From Mercurialis annua (lineage: Eukaryota; Streptophyta; Magnoliopsida; Malpighiales; Euphorbiaceae): 64,000 nucleotides of DNA. Positions 1 to 10,946 of this stretch are shown here, in pieces; within the stretch, counting starts at the first letter, position 1; the number at the start of each line of letters is the position of its first letter. The notes under the pieces are model-generated. The model worked only from the letters and a program-made list of their open reading frames with translations, did not search any database and was not told the origin of the DNA. The position numbers were made by a program, and so were the translations under genes. The stretch spans positions 42,623,001 through 42,687,000 of the forward strand of contig NC_065577.1 of NCBI RefSeq assembly GCF_937616625.2. Reading direction: 5' to 3'.

Positions 1-179
1 GAGTTGCGAACGATATTTACATAGTTTATATAGTTCTGGGGTATTTTTCCCTGGAAAAAACTACCCTTTTGATTATATTTATCCAACTTTTTTGGCTCAA
101 ATCTCATTGGCATTGGTTATGTGTAATTTTATTTGCTTTGCTCTTAGGCCTTTCATACGATCAAATTTTGCCTGCCATG

Positions 180-975
180 CAGTGACGAAGCCAGCCCCAA
201 AATTTAGGTAGGGCACAAATTCAATTTAAAAGAATCCAAGTATCATACCACGAAATATTTAATCAATATATAATTATTAATTTTTTTAGTGTGAAATACA
301 ATAAAACTTAAAACCCGCATTATGTAAAATGTATCAATTTTTTCATTTATTTTAAAAACATGTTTAATTTTCCTTTTAAAACAGTGACGATTTTTTAAGA
401 ATAATTTGTTACACTACAATAACTAATCATCATATAAATCAACTTAAACTAGTTCTAAATTAAAATTATAAATTTATATTCAAAAGCTCAAATACTTTCA
501 AACCGAAGTCTGATTAGTGGTACTAAAGTTTTTAGATTAACGGAAGAGAATTTAGAAAAAAATGAGCAAATTAGTCAAATTATTGAGTTGCTAACGTTCA
601 TTAAATTAAAGTTATTGTATTTGAAAAGAGTTAGAGAATTGAGAGTATATTTTTAATTAGAAAATGCTGAAAATTTAAGAATTAGAATTTAACTTGATTA
701 GATACCTAAAAGAAATTTTAAGTTGGTTTATATAAATATTAGTAGAATTTATTATACATTTTAATTTGCTACACGCTCCTAATCTTGGTAATATTTTAGA
801 CTAACCCAAATAGTACATTAATAGGCTTTGCTATAAAACAAACTTTTACGTAATCAGGGGAAACTATACATGGCTAATCCTATTGTAAGGGTTTAATTAG
901 TTTAGATAAAAAAGAAAATTAATTATGTGAGGTAGGGCCCAGGCCCTGCCTGGCCCTACCTTACATCCGTCCCTG
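180..975. mobile_element. Non-autonomous hAT-like element inside CHX exon 1
   Basis: The insert starts CAGTGACGAAG and ends CCGTCCCTG, so its imperfect terminal inverted repeats read CAG(T/G)GACG(A/G)A. It is flanked by a perfect 8-bp duplication CTGCCATG at 172-179 and 976-983. CHX copy 2 has one CTGCCATG at 12192-12199 and no insert, which gives the pre-insertion site. The interior is AT-rich with no coding sequence. A 12-bp hairpin rich in GGGCC lies just inside the right end (931-963). CAG.G ends and 8-bp TSDs are the hallmarks of the hAT superfamily. Confidence 0.88.
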
Positions 976-988
976 CTGCCATGTCTTG

Positions 989-2154
989 GTATGTTTAATT
1001 TCTATCCTTAATTACTTCCTATATTGTACTAATTTATCGAGTATTACTTTTCAGCATTGCGTTTCTGAAAACCTTTTTAGGTAAACTGAACTTATTTATC
1101 TATAATTTTTGTGTTTTTGTCAAATATATCACGATTTTCAAATCTTGTTAGTTTGATCTATCTAGATCTTTATCAAATATACCCACGACTCGTTTTGAAC
1201 TGATGTGGTATAGAGTTATTCGTCTACATGTACTAAATGTATCCTACGTAGCGTATGCAACCTCATCTATGTCAGTTTTAAATGAATTCGTGAGTATATT
1301 TGGTAAAAATTTAAAAGATGATATATTAAAGTGGCAAGAATTAATGATCGTAGTATATTTGGTAAAAAAATTCAAAATTTGGTTAGTTAAGTTCTTTTTG
1401 CAAATTTTAAATAGTGTGAATCTTTATATTTGTAAATATTTTTTTTAATCAAATATAATTCCGCTTCACGGATTTTCTTTTCATTTCCATGTAACGTAGT
1501 TTAATAACCTTTTGAGCATTTAGGGGATACTAAAATTTAGAATCACTAAACTTTCGTGTTATTTTATTTTGATCATGAAATTTTAATTTATTTCAATTTA
1601 GATGCTAAAATTAAAAATTACAAAGAGAAGTTGTATAATATTTTCAAGTTAAATAAATTAGTATTTGCAGCAATCAAATCTTACCACGTAAAAGAGCAAC
1701 AAATTTTATTTGTGCACCAAATCATAAAAATTTAATGGTCGTGGAAATTTACTAATCATTAATGTAAGAGAAATATAACTTGGCAAATCTGATCGTCACT
1801 AAAAAGTTCTTGTTGCTTATAATTTAGAAGTTCCGTGTGTGAATAATTGAATTAAAGTTTATTGACCAAAATAAAAAATTTACTAAACGAATTTTTACAT
1901 TTATAACATATTCTTATAAATAAATGTAATTTCTCCATTTTAGAAATAATTCATAGCTAAATCCGTCGCCAAAATACAAATTAGCGACAGAAATATAGCT
2001 CATCACTAAAATTCGTTGCTAAATGTTGTTTTATTTAGTAATGATTTACCTTTTTTTAATTTTAGTTTTTTCGTTTCCGTGCATCATAACTTACTCTTAA
2101 TATGCTTAACTAATCACCAACGCGTTATAACTCAAATAATCTGATTACATGCAG
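989..2154 (+). other. Intron 1 of CHX copy 1
   Basis: It lies between donor gtatgt and acceptor tgcag. It is mostly alignable with the copy 2 intron (12205-13107). It carries extra sequence near 1620-1800 and near 1930-2040, where short motifs such as TTAGCGACAGAAA and CCGTCGCCAAAAT suggest a decayed miniature inverted-repeat element. Similar TCGCTAAAA/CCGTCG motifs occur in intron 2 at 3195-3300. No independent gene is seen. Confidence 0.5.
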
Positions 2155-5100
2155 GCAGGGATCATCATGGGACCTTCGATTTTAGGTCAGAACACGAAAT
2201 ACATGGATACAATTTTTTCCGACAGAGGGATGTATATGTTAGATACAACCGCAAACTTTGGAGTTGCATGCTATATTTTTATTACAGCAATCAAATTAGA
2301 TCCAACTATGTTATTAAGAGCTGGAAAAATTTCTTGGATTATAAGTTTATCCAGCTTCTCAATTCCTTTTATTTATTCATTAATTTCCACTTTTATGATT
2401 CAAAAAAAAATTCCCGGATTCATTCACAGGGAAGAAAAAGGATTACCTACAATCAGTTGCGCTCTATCCGTCACCTTCTTTGTCTCCGTTGCGGATGCCA
2501 TGGAAGAACGAAGCTTAAGAACGACGGAATTAGGGCAAATTTCTATGTCTTCTGCTATGATCATGGAAATGTTTGGTTGGGTTCCGTTAATTCTCTCATT
2601 TACTTTCTTCGGAAATGTTTATAAAGCGTTTGTATTTTTGTTTTTTCTGTGTGGAATAATACTCGTTGGAGTTTACGTTATCCACCCGGTCGTAAAACAT
2701 ATAATAAAAACAACGCCGGAAGGGGGTTCCACAAGCGAAACATGCGTAGTTGGAATAGTTTTAGTGTCGTTTTTTATGGCATTCGTCACGGAATATCTTC
2801 TTGGTAATGTTTTTATAGGGAGTATAATTGTAGGGTTATGTATACCTGAAGAATCATCATTAGGTGGTGCGATTTTAGAGAAAACTGAAGCTATTGTGAT
2901 GAAGATTTTTCAGCCTACGTTTTTTATGATTATTGGGTATCATACGGATATTAAATTATTATCGAATATTGATGGTTATTTTTTATTATTATTGTTCATA
3001 TTTGGGTGTCATTTAGCAAAAATGATTGCTACTGTTTTGGCTTCATATTTGGTTGGGGTCAAATTGAGAAATGCTCTTTTGCTTGGCTTCATTACGAATT
3101 TCAAGGGTGCAATTGACTTCTCAATTTATCTGAGATGGCTCGGTTCTGAAGTAAGTTCTTCTTCTCTGACACTTCACCATGAAAAAACAATATTTTAGCA
3201 ATGAATGTTTCCGTCGCTAAAAAGGACAAAATCAATTAAATCAGTTTTCCATCGCTAAAACATTGAAATCTACCGCTAAATCGGAATTTTTTCGTCGGTA
3301 ATTTGCTGTTTTTTTGGTAGTACTTTTTATAAAACAGTTATTGATATATTATTTGTTCTATTTTATAATAATGGAAGGTTATCGAATCAATTTTGGGCAA
3401 CCACTGCCTATGTGGCCGCATATTGCCTTAGAGGCGAGGGTGGATATCCCGCAACTCGGCGGTCACATAGACAAGTATTTGCAAGGAACTGATTGGATAT
3501 TTTTTCATTGTTGGACAAATACACGCTTGTTTATGAAAATATAACGAATAAACGGTTAACGCGGCTTCTGAATTTGTGACATGAGATCATTGAATTCAGT
3601 TTTTACTTTTTTAAGAAACTAACCCCTAAATTTCTTCCAATTTAGGTCAGATTGTCCCATATCTTCGATTTTTATTGCAAAAATTAAATTTAGGATAATT
3701 GCATCGTAACAATTATGGAGCTCTCTAATCTTTTTCTCGCATCTCTCACCTCCTAACATATATGGTTTATACTACACGCGTTTCAAAAATACATGGAATA
3801 ATCTGACCTAAAATGAAAGAGTTTAGGAGTTAGTTGCTTAAAAAAAAATAAAGACTGGATTTAGTAATCTTGTTTACCCTTTGTTCAAAATATAACAGAT
3901 GAAACATAGATAATTGTTTTGTAAAATATATAATTTAATAACTGCAAAAACAGTTCACCCGGTTCCTCTATCTTATTTTTTAATTTCAATTGTATTCATT
4001 TTTTCAAATTAAAATTTTTCCACTTGAAAAAAGTTTCAAATTCAGAAAGATATTCTCAATTTTTAGTACTTTTAAAACATTAAAGAATTATTTAAACTAT
4101 ATGTCAAATGTAAATATATTTAAATCTTTTTTAAAGTAAAATAACTACATTTAAGAAAATAATTATTATTGCAACGGAAAATTGATAAATAAGATAATAT
4201 TTATGATTTTAAAAGAGAGTTAATGGTTTTTATGTTATTTGCAGTTGGTAGACCAAAGAATGTATACTACATTAGTATTATCCAATATTTTTCTTACTTC
4301 TGTGCATAGCAATATACTAGACATATTCTACAAACCTCAAACAAGACTTACAGAATCTCCATCTGCTCAAAAACGTTTCAGAAATCTTCAATCCGCCTCC
4401 GTTTCTAAACCGTTACGCCTTCTAACCTGCATTCACTCCGAAGATGATGTCCGAGGCATCATTTCCCTACTCGAAGCATCAAATCCGAATGCAATTAGTC
4501 CTATTCACGCATATATTGTTCATACCATTGACCTCGCGGGTGGTATGGTTCCGAGATTAACACCTTATAACACTAATTGGAGAAGGTATCGATCTTATGC
4601 AAGCTCGAATCATATAATGCAAGCCTTCTCGAATTACTCGAAAAATTCTCGAGGTCCTGTCTCGATTCGACCATTCACATTGGTTGCTCCGTACAGGACA
4701 ATGCATAACATTCTTTGCAATCTCGCTGAGGATAAAAAATTAAATATAATTATTGTTCCGTTTATGTGTGATGATATCGAAACTAGCAGAATAGTGCCAT
4801 ATAGTCTAGTCTGCGAATTTAATACTCAACTTCAAGTGAATTCCCCTTGTACTGTCGCAATTTTAGTAGATAGAGGATTGAATCATCGACGGATAAATCT
4901 TGGAAAATTTTCGTACAATGTACTAGTAATTTTTATCGGGGGCGATGACGATCGTGAAGCGTTACAAGTAGCCACCCGAATGTCGGGAAATCCGGATGTG
5001 AGCATTACATTGATGAGAATTTATCTGAAAAATGAGGAAGTTTATGAAATTGAGGATAAATTAGATGAATCATTGATCAAAGAGTTTAAAGAAAAAAATG

Positions 5101-5360
5101 AGAAAAATAAAAATGTGGTTTTGAGAGAAGCTATAGTAAGTAATAGTACAGATTTGATAAATTTGATTGGATCGCTGGATGGAAATTATGAGATAATTAT
5201 AGTGGGGAAAAAGCAAATTAAATTAAATTTAATGAAAGAATTGCAAGATTGGATTGATTATCCAGAATTGGGGGTGATTGGTGATATGATTGCTTCTTCA
5301 AATTCCCATGATTGTAAAATGTCTGTTTTAGTGGTTCAACATTCTCTCTTTTTTATTTAG

Positions 5361-6369
5361 GTACTTAATAAGATAGATTGTACCAATTTAGCCAAAAATT
5401 CTTGCTCTAGATCGGGTTCACAATGGATCACTTTCAGACGAGTGAACTTAAGATCTCGTTTTGATAAGAATTTTTCAATTTAGTAATGCTTTTCTCCAAT
5501 TTTTATGACTAGTTACTTTATTTTTAATTAATATTCATTAGATATTTCTTAGTAAGAGTTTTTTTTTTTGCAAGAGTAAGAGTTTGTACATTAGACTTTT
5601 GGAATTTTTACTGTAATTAACTCTGTGATGAAGTATTCATAGTAAGATTTATAAGATGATATTTAATTGTATATATAATTTTTTTAAAAAAAAATTAGTG
5701 TACGCCTTTTTTTTATTTATTTGTTTAAATGTAATTTTTATTCAATTAAGTATTTGAACTTCAATTTTTAATAGTTTGATGATTGTAACAGATTTTAATG
5801 ATTAATAAGCTCTTATTTCTAGCACTAAAATAAAGAGCAAATACTCATAGTTTCCTCATATATGCCATAATTTATATTTTCATTTCTCTTATTTGAGAAT
5901 CAATTGATCTTTCATTTTTAAGATAGCAAATTAATAATTTTGTTAGAATGTGTACACAGATTGTGGATATAGACGAGTATGACAAAGCCTGAGTTAGGTT
6001 AAATTTGTGCTCGATGTTATACAAATTACAGTTTGAATAAATTTAGATTTTTAAACTAGAGACCAAACGATTTTCGAACTACCGAGCTCGAGTTCTACTT
6101 GAATTCAATAAAAAATAAAAAGAAAAATTGAAAATTGTCACATTTGATTTTTTTCTGAATTATTTTACTATAAAAATATAAAATTTGATAGAATATATGA
6201 ATTTAGACTTTAGAGATTAAAAGTTAATATAATAATAAAAAAATATTTTATGTGTGTAAGAAGTTCTCACGACTTTATTTAATTAATACTCTAGTCTTGT
6301 TCGAGTTATTTTAATTTTTTAATCGATATTAAATAACTTGTGAGTAAATCAACTCGTTTATATAAATAA
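5361..6369. other. Spacer downstream of CHX copy 1
   Basis: The first ~550 bases match the region after CHX copy 2 (16243-16790), marking the 3' edge of the duplicated unit and the likely 3' UTR. From 5832 there is a GAGCAAAT arm resembling one end of the foldback element at 16709-17298. The rest is AT-rich with no supported coding sequence. Confidence 0.4.
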
Positions 6370-6890
6370 CTAGTTTTAAATTACGTGCTACGCACGTGGC
6401 TCGTAATGTAACTCGTCAATGTATATATTAATGAAATTTAGTATAATTTTATCAATATTTTTAATTTATATCAATATTAAAATATTAACTCATTTGAATC
6501 TACCGAATCCGAAAATATTATTATGGATTTATAGGCACGATAGCGGTCATATTTTTATTTATTTTCATTGAACAAATAGTATTATGAGATGTAATTATAT
6601 AAATTGCAAATCATTTAATTACTAATAAAGTCCTAATTCAACTACATATCTATAACTATCACAATACTTGATCAAATCTGAAAATCATCAGCACCAATAA
6701 AAATAAGAGAAATTGTTTTTTCGTTCTGGACTCTAATAGTTAAAGTCCTGTTTATTTCTCTTGTGATATGCTTAGTTAATATATAGTGTTTTATAAATAG
6801 TCAGCTAAATATTGAAATGATTTTCATTTGTTTTATTCAAGTCAAAACACTTTTTTTTAGGAAGTCAAAACACTTTCTTATGCTTTCCTT

Positions 6891-7800
6891 TTTTTTTTTT
6901 GAGAATCAATATTGCATTAATCAAAGAATCAAATCAGTTACAAGTTCATTGACCGGAAAAGGAACATTTCCGTCAAAAATGCAATCTCTACCAAAAAAAA
7001 TACCCCATTTCGCTAAAGCATGAGCGACTTGGTTACAGATGCGATTTGCATAAATAAAGCTCACATCCCTACCTTCACACTCCAATAAACAATCATCCAC
7101 CACCAGTTGCAAGTAGTCAGAGGCCATGCAAATATTACACAACCTATTTGCTACGTTAATAGCGTCCATCTCACAAATTATTCTTGTGTAATTCAAGTCC
7201 CGTGCAAGAGAGAGACCAAAACTCACAGCCTTTGCCTCGGCTATTTCAGCCACTGTGCATCCATGCAGAAATGACACACCACTTCTTATCACCTTCCCCG
7301 ACGAGTCTCTGCACACCGCGCTTAGCACCGATAATCCTTTCTCAGTCGAGACAGCCACATCTGAGTTGATCTTTAAACACATTTCAGGCGGCGGAGACCA
7401 TCTTCTATTTGCAGCGTCACTGACGACATCCCTTTCTTCGCTGAAACCACCACTCGTATCCAACATCGAAGGAATGCAGCTGAATAACACCGACGACGGC
7501 ATACGCTTATTGTTAAACACAATATTATTCCGATCATTCCAAATCACCCACATCGTCATAACGAAAGTCTTGACCTCCTCACACTTCATCATGCCAAACA
7601 TAAGAGTAAGCCAATCCTGCACAGAACTGTTTGGAAATTTGTCCACTCTCAAATTCAGCGGTGACATTAACCATAAACCCCGGACCTCCTCGCAGTTTTT
7701 CAGACAATGAATGGATGTTTCCTCCACGGTTTGACAGCGAGGGCACATAATAGAAACCGGAATTTTCCTCTTCGCAATATTTACATTGCAAGCAAGGGTG
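6891..7800 (-). mobile_element. 5'-truncated LINE with zinc-finger and RNase H coding remnant
   Basis: The minus-strand frame, open from ~7799 to 6921, encodes a zf-RVT type segment (CPRCQTVEETSIHCLKNC), then WVIWNDRNN, then an RNase H-like domain (INSDVAVS, AEAKAVSFGLSLA, EMDA, HALAKWG). This is the usual 3' end of a plant non-LTR polyprotein. The reverse transcriptase proper is missing. An A tail lies at 6891-6900 (T on plus), and the insertion is flanked by the perfect 13-bp duplication TTATGCTTTCCTT at 6878-6890 and 7801-7813. The duplication proves this is a complete 5'-truncated insertion rather than a host RNase H gene. Confidence 0.92.
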
Positions 7801-8002
7801 TTATGCTTTCCTTATTGCATCAGAATTCTATAAAATTTATAATTGCTTACACTTTCAGAAAAAAATCGAACATCTTAAATTCCTTATTAATAGTAAGTTT
7901 AATGCTTTCCTTATTGCAATAGAATTCTATACAAATCAAATAATTATTTTAATTTTATATTTAACTATATATAATTAGTAAATTACTATAAAACCTTTGC
8001 TT

Positions 8003-8150
8003 ATATAATTAATTAGTAAGGGCTTTTTAGTAAAAGTGCATGTCCCCCCCTATAATTAATTAGTAAGGGCTTTTTAGTAAAAGTGTCTGTCCCCCCCTAT
8101 AATTAATTAGTAAGGGCTTTTTAGTAAAAGTGTCTGTCCCCCCCCCATCC
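8003..8150. repeat. Three-copy minisatellite with C-runs
   Basis: About three copies of a ~47-base unit (AATTAATTAGTAAGGGC, TTTTTAGTAAAAGTG, then TGT and seven to nine C). They lie at the 5' end region of the outer Helitron-like element. The related element next to it has a similar C-run at 10568. Confidence 0.85.
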
Positions 8151-8168
8151 GTGCTTTTATATATAGTA

Positions 8169-10621
8169 CTAGTTTTTCGCCACGTGCTACGCACGTGAGC
8201 GATATTTATATGACCCGTTATATAGTTCAATAATAAGAAAAATATTAGATAATATATTTATTGTTAATAAATTATTATTATTCAATAATTGTTTAATAGT
8301 GTAAATATATATTAGCATTTTAACAGTAATTACGTATATCCAAAATATGCTATATATTGTTGCTTGTATATTTATATCAAGTAGTATATTTTTGAATTTA
8401 AAAAAATTGATTGACTATCAATTTTTATACAGTAGAATCTGCCTTTTATTTTTTTTATAGTGCAAGCATTGAGCAAAGAACATTATTTTCTTTTTGTTTT
8501 TCTTGTTCCATTTAATACATTTTTATTGGCACTCTAACAAATTCATCATTTTGTCAAGTGCAACAACAAATTTCACACCTCTGAATCAATTTTTTCGGTA
8601 TGTTTTCAGAGTATTTGATTTGGAGTACACTACAATCATATTTAATAGTATTATCGTAATTATTTTTGTATTATATTATTTAAACTCCTATTTGATTTAG
8701 AGTACACTACATACTCTTATATAATATTATCATAGTCATCTTTATATTATATGACCCGTTATTTAAACTAATGATGTATTAAAATGGTAAATACACAATT
8801 TATTTCAAATAAATCATTATAATCTATATTCATTAAAGTTATGTAAACACAATTTTTAGTATAATAATTTTTTTATCTAAGATGAAATAATAGCATTAGC
8901 TAATAGCTTTAATAAATATTAGCTAAAATTATAAAATTATACTTATATGACCTGTTTTTTAATTATTAAATATAATATATAAAGTTATTAATAGATTGCT
9001 ATAAAATATTATTTTTTATGTTAAAATTGTAGCACGGGATTGATATCATCAACTTTGAGTGATAATTATATTAGCTAAAATTATAAAATTATAATTATAT
9101 GATCCGCTTTTTAATTATTAAATATAATGTTCGAAGCTATAAATAGTTTATTATAAATATTTTTTATTTAAATTAAAATTATAGCACTGGATTTCAACAA
9201 CTTTACAACTTGCATTGGACATTATCATTCATATTTTCAAGTTAAGCTACACAATTTATCATTCATAATGCAAATTACACACGTTCCTTCTAATATTCTC
9301 TAAAAACAAAATAAAATAACTCAAAAATATCAATTAATTACCATACAACCACCAATTAACATCTACAGTTCATCTCAACACCCTATAGCCTATGATCTTA
9401 GTCTGATCTGTAATTTTTTTGTGAATTCCTTACTGTCATCAGGAGAAAAAGGTGAAGAAGCTTTATCTTGCTCTTGCTGCATCTCCTGTACCAACTGAAA
9501 TAATTACACATTACATGCGTCCTATTAATATTGCTCCAAGGCTTGTTTCAGAAGGTAGTATAATTAAAATTGATTACTCTAATACAAAAAAATTATAAAT
9601 TAAATTCGCACCTCATTGGCCTGTAGCACCACTACGGCCCTTATTAGCTTTGCATGTATTGCCATTACCAGTTTTTATTAAATTATTGTGCTCATATGCA
9701 AGAGTATTTTTTGGAAGATTGTGCTCATAAGCAAGTCTATGTACATGCTTTGCATAAAGCCGATAAGACAACAGCCAAAAAACATGAAGAGATGTTATGA
9801 GAAAGCTTAACCATCCACAAGATTTCCTCCTAATGCCAACAAAATACATGGAATCATGGCCTCCCTACAATTACAAACAATGAAAATAAAGATTACAATT
9901 AAAAAATTGACGAAGCCAAATTAATTAAGCATATATTTCGTAATCTGTAAAAGTATAATAAACATACCCAAGGATGTTGCAGCTATCAGTAAAAAAAGTA
10001 AAGTGGAGCGTCAGTTGTAAATATCAATTGCTTAAAAAATAGTGTTGCACCAAAGAACATGGCTAGCATCTGCAATCAAAAATAATATGTGATAAATGCA
10101 TTGACCTTGTCAATAAAATATCCAGACCGTATCTAATATAACCCCTGCATAAAACTGTTGATATGCTAGATCACATATTAAGAATTCATAGAAACACTTG
10201 AATGATCAACAAACAGAGTATAAAATCAGGAGTATAGTTTTCTGCTCATTAAATCACAGGCAACACCTTTGCAGAATCAGAAACTTACAGATGCAACGTT
10301 AAACAATAATCAATAATGTATCACTTTGTCTAATTTATATATTTTAATTAGTTTGTATCCTTATTGAAATTAAACTCTTGAATTAGAGTCCTACTCAAGT
10401 TTGCATTTTCTTAACTAAAGCTAACGATTAAATCCTTGAATTACAATCTTATTTAACTTCACATCTTAATTTTATATATATCTAATCTTTTTATTATTAG
10501 AATTAGAGTTGTACTTAATTTCGTAAATATTTTAATTATTAAAGACTAATATCGTAATTTTGCCTGTCCCCCCCCCCCTTCACACTTATAGAATAGTTAT
10601 AGATAGATAGATAGATATAGA
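8169..10621 (-). mobile_element. Non-autonomous Helitron-like element carrying captured exons
   Basis: On the minus strand the element begins A|TCTATATCTATC (10621 downward; the microsatellite there makes the exact base uncertain) followed by a G-run. It ends with the 17-base hairpin CACGTGCGTAGCACGTG (8181-8197), eight bases, then CTAG|T (8169-8172). The TC start, hairpin 8 bases from CTRR and A/T insertion site match Helitron structure. There is no Rep/helicase coding. Host-derived exons lie at 9440-10069. Confidence 0.6.
9613..10069 (-). pseudogene. Captured PILS-like (membrane transport family) exon fragments
   Basis: Minus-strand exon-like block 9968-10069 follows acceptor ttgattgcag and ends GG|gtatg. 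It encodes an MLAMFFGATLFFKQL...DAPLYFF stretch, then needs a +1 shift to read TDSCNILG. The next block starts at 9864 after ttgtag and continues in phase as GEAMIPCILLALGGNLVDG, then hits a stop. That motif is characteristic of PIN-LIKES auxin carriers (Mem_trans family). After it the sequence no longer resembles the family: a different frame runs to 9613 (SFLITSLHVFWLLSYRLYAK). Another exon-like stretch (QQEQDKASSPFSPDDSKEF) lies at about 9420-9500. The frameshift and stops make this a non-functional chimera. Confidence 0.6.
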
Positions 10622-10789
10622 TTAGAAAAGAGTTAAAATCTAAATTAAAACTAAACTCGTCAATATATAAACAATTTTTTTATTACTTTTTCTTCAAGAG
10701 TGTCCATACGAGGCCTTTATGCTATACATATGGATAGAGAAATTATTATTTTCTGTTTCCATCAGGAGCTTACAAAAAAGAAATCCGTT

Positions 10790-10946
10790 TGAGAATATCT
10801 AACTGATTCAATTTTTTCAAGGACATATAACTGATTCAATTTTTTTAAGGACATGTAACTAATTTAATTTTTTAAGGACATATAACTGATTCAATTTTTT
10901 AAGGATATTTAACTGATTCAATTTTTTTAAGGATATTTAACTGATT
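10790..10946. repeat. Short tandem repeat, ~30-base unit
   Basis: Five to six degenerate copies of a unit reading roughly AAGGACATATAACTGATTC then AATTTTTT. No coding function is seen. Confidence 0.8.

Larger units (their letters stand above)
1..5360 (+). pseudogene. CHX cation/H+ exchanger, tandem copy 1, exon 1 broken by a hAT element
   Basis: Three-exon CHX (CPA2 monovalent cation/H+ antiporter) gene. Exon 1 is open from base 2 (its start codon is off the window) and ends at 988 before gtatgt. It is split by a 796-bp element at 180-975, after which the frame meets a stop within a few codons. Exon 2 is 2155-3150 (332 codons, starting AGIIMGPSILG, acceptor catgcag, donor gtaagt) and holds the membrane segments. 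Exon 3 is 4245-5360 (371 codons) with the cytosolic USP-like C-terminal domain, including GGDDDREAL and PELGVIGD. All junctions are phase 0. Exons 2 and 3 stay open and are nearly identical to copy 2 at 11992-16242. I call it a pseudogene because exon 1 is interrupted. It could be rescued only if the insert is spliced out. CHX identity is secure from the family motifs; substrate is not predictable. Confidence 0.85.
6370..8168 (-). mobile_element. Helitron-like element (outer, host of a LINE insertion)
   Basis: Read on the minus strand, the 3' end has a hairpin-forming ACGTGCGTAGCACGT (6383-6397), a 9-base spacer and CTAG (6370-6373) followed by T. This is the Helitron 3' pattern of hairpin plus CTRR inserted before T. 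The other end near 8168 abuts the next element directly and begins with a TATATATAAAAG stretch followed by a G-run, like its neighbour. No helicase is present. The exact 5' end is uncertain. It contains the LINE at 6891-7800. Confidence 0.5.

Noticed and set aside
1203..1448. An 81-codon ORF in CHX copy 1 intron 1
   Set aside because: AT-rich intron sequence. The homologous intron in copy 2 does not preserve the frame.
6921..7748. A host RNase H-like gene
   Set aside because: Poly(A), target duplication and the preceding zf-RVT segment show it is the tail of a LINE.
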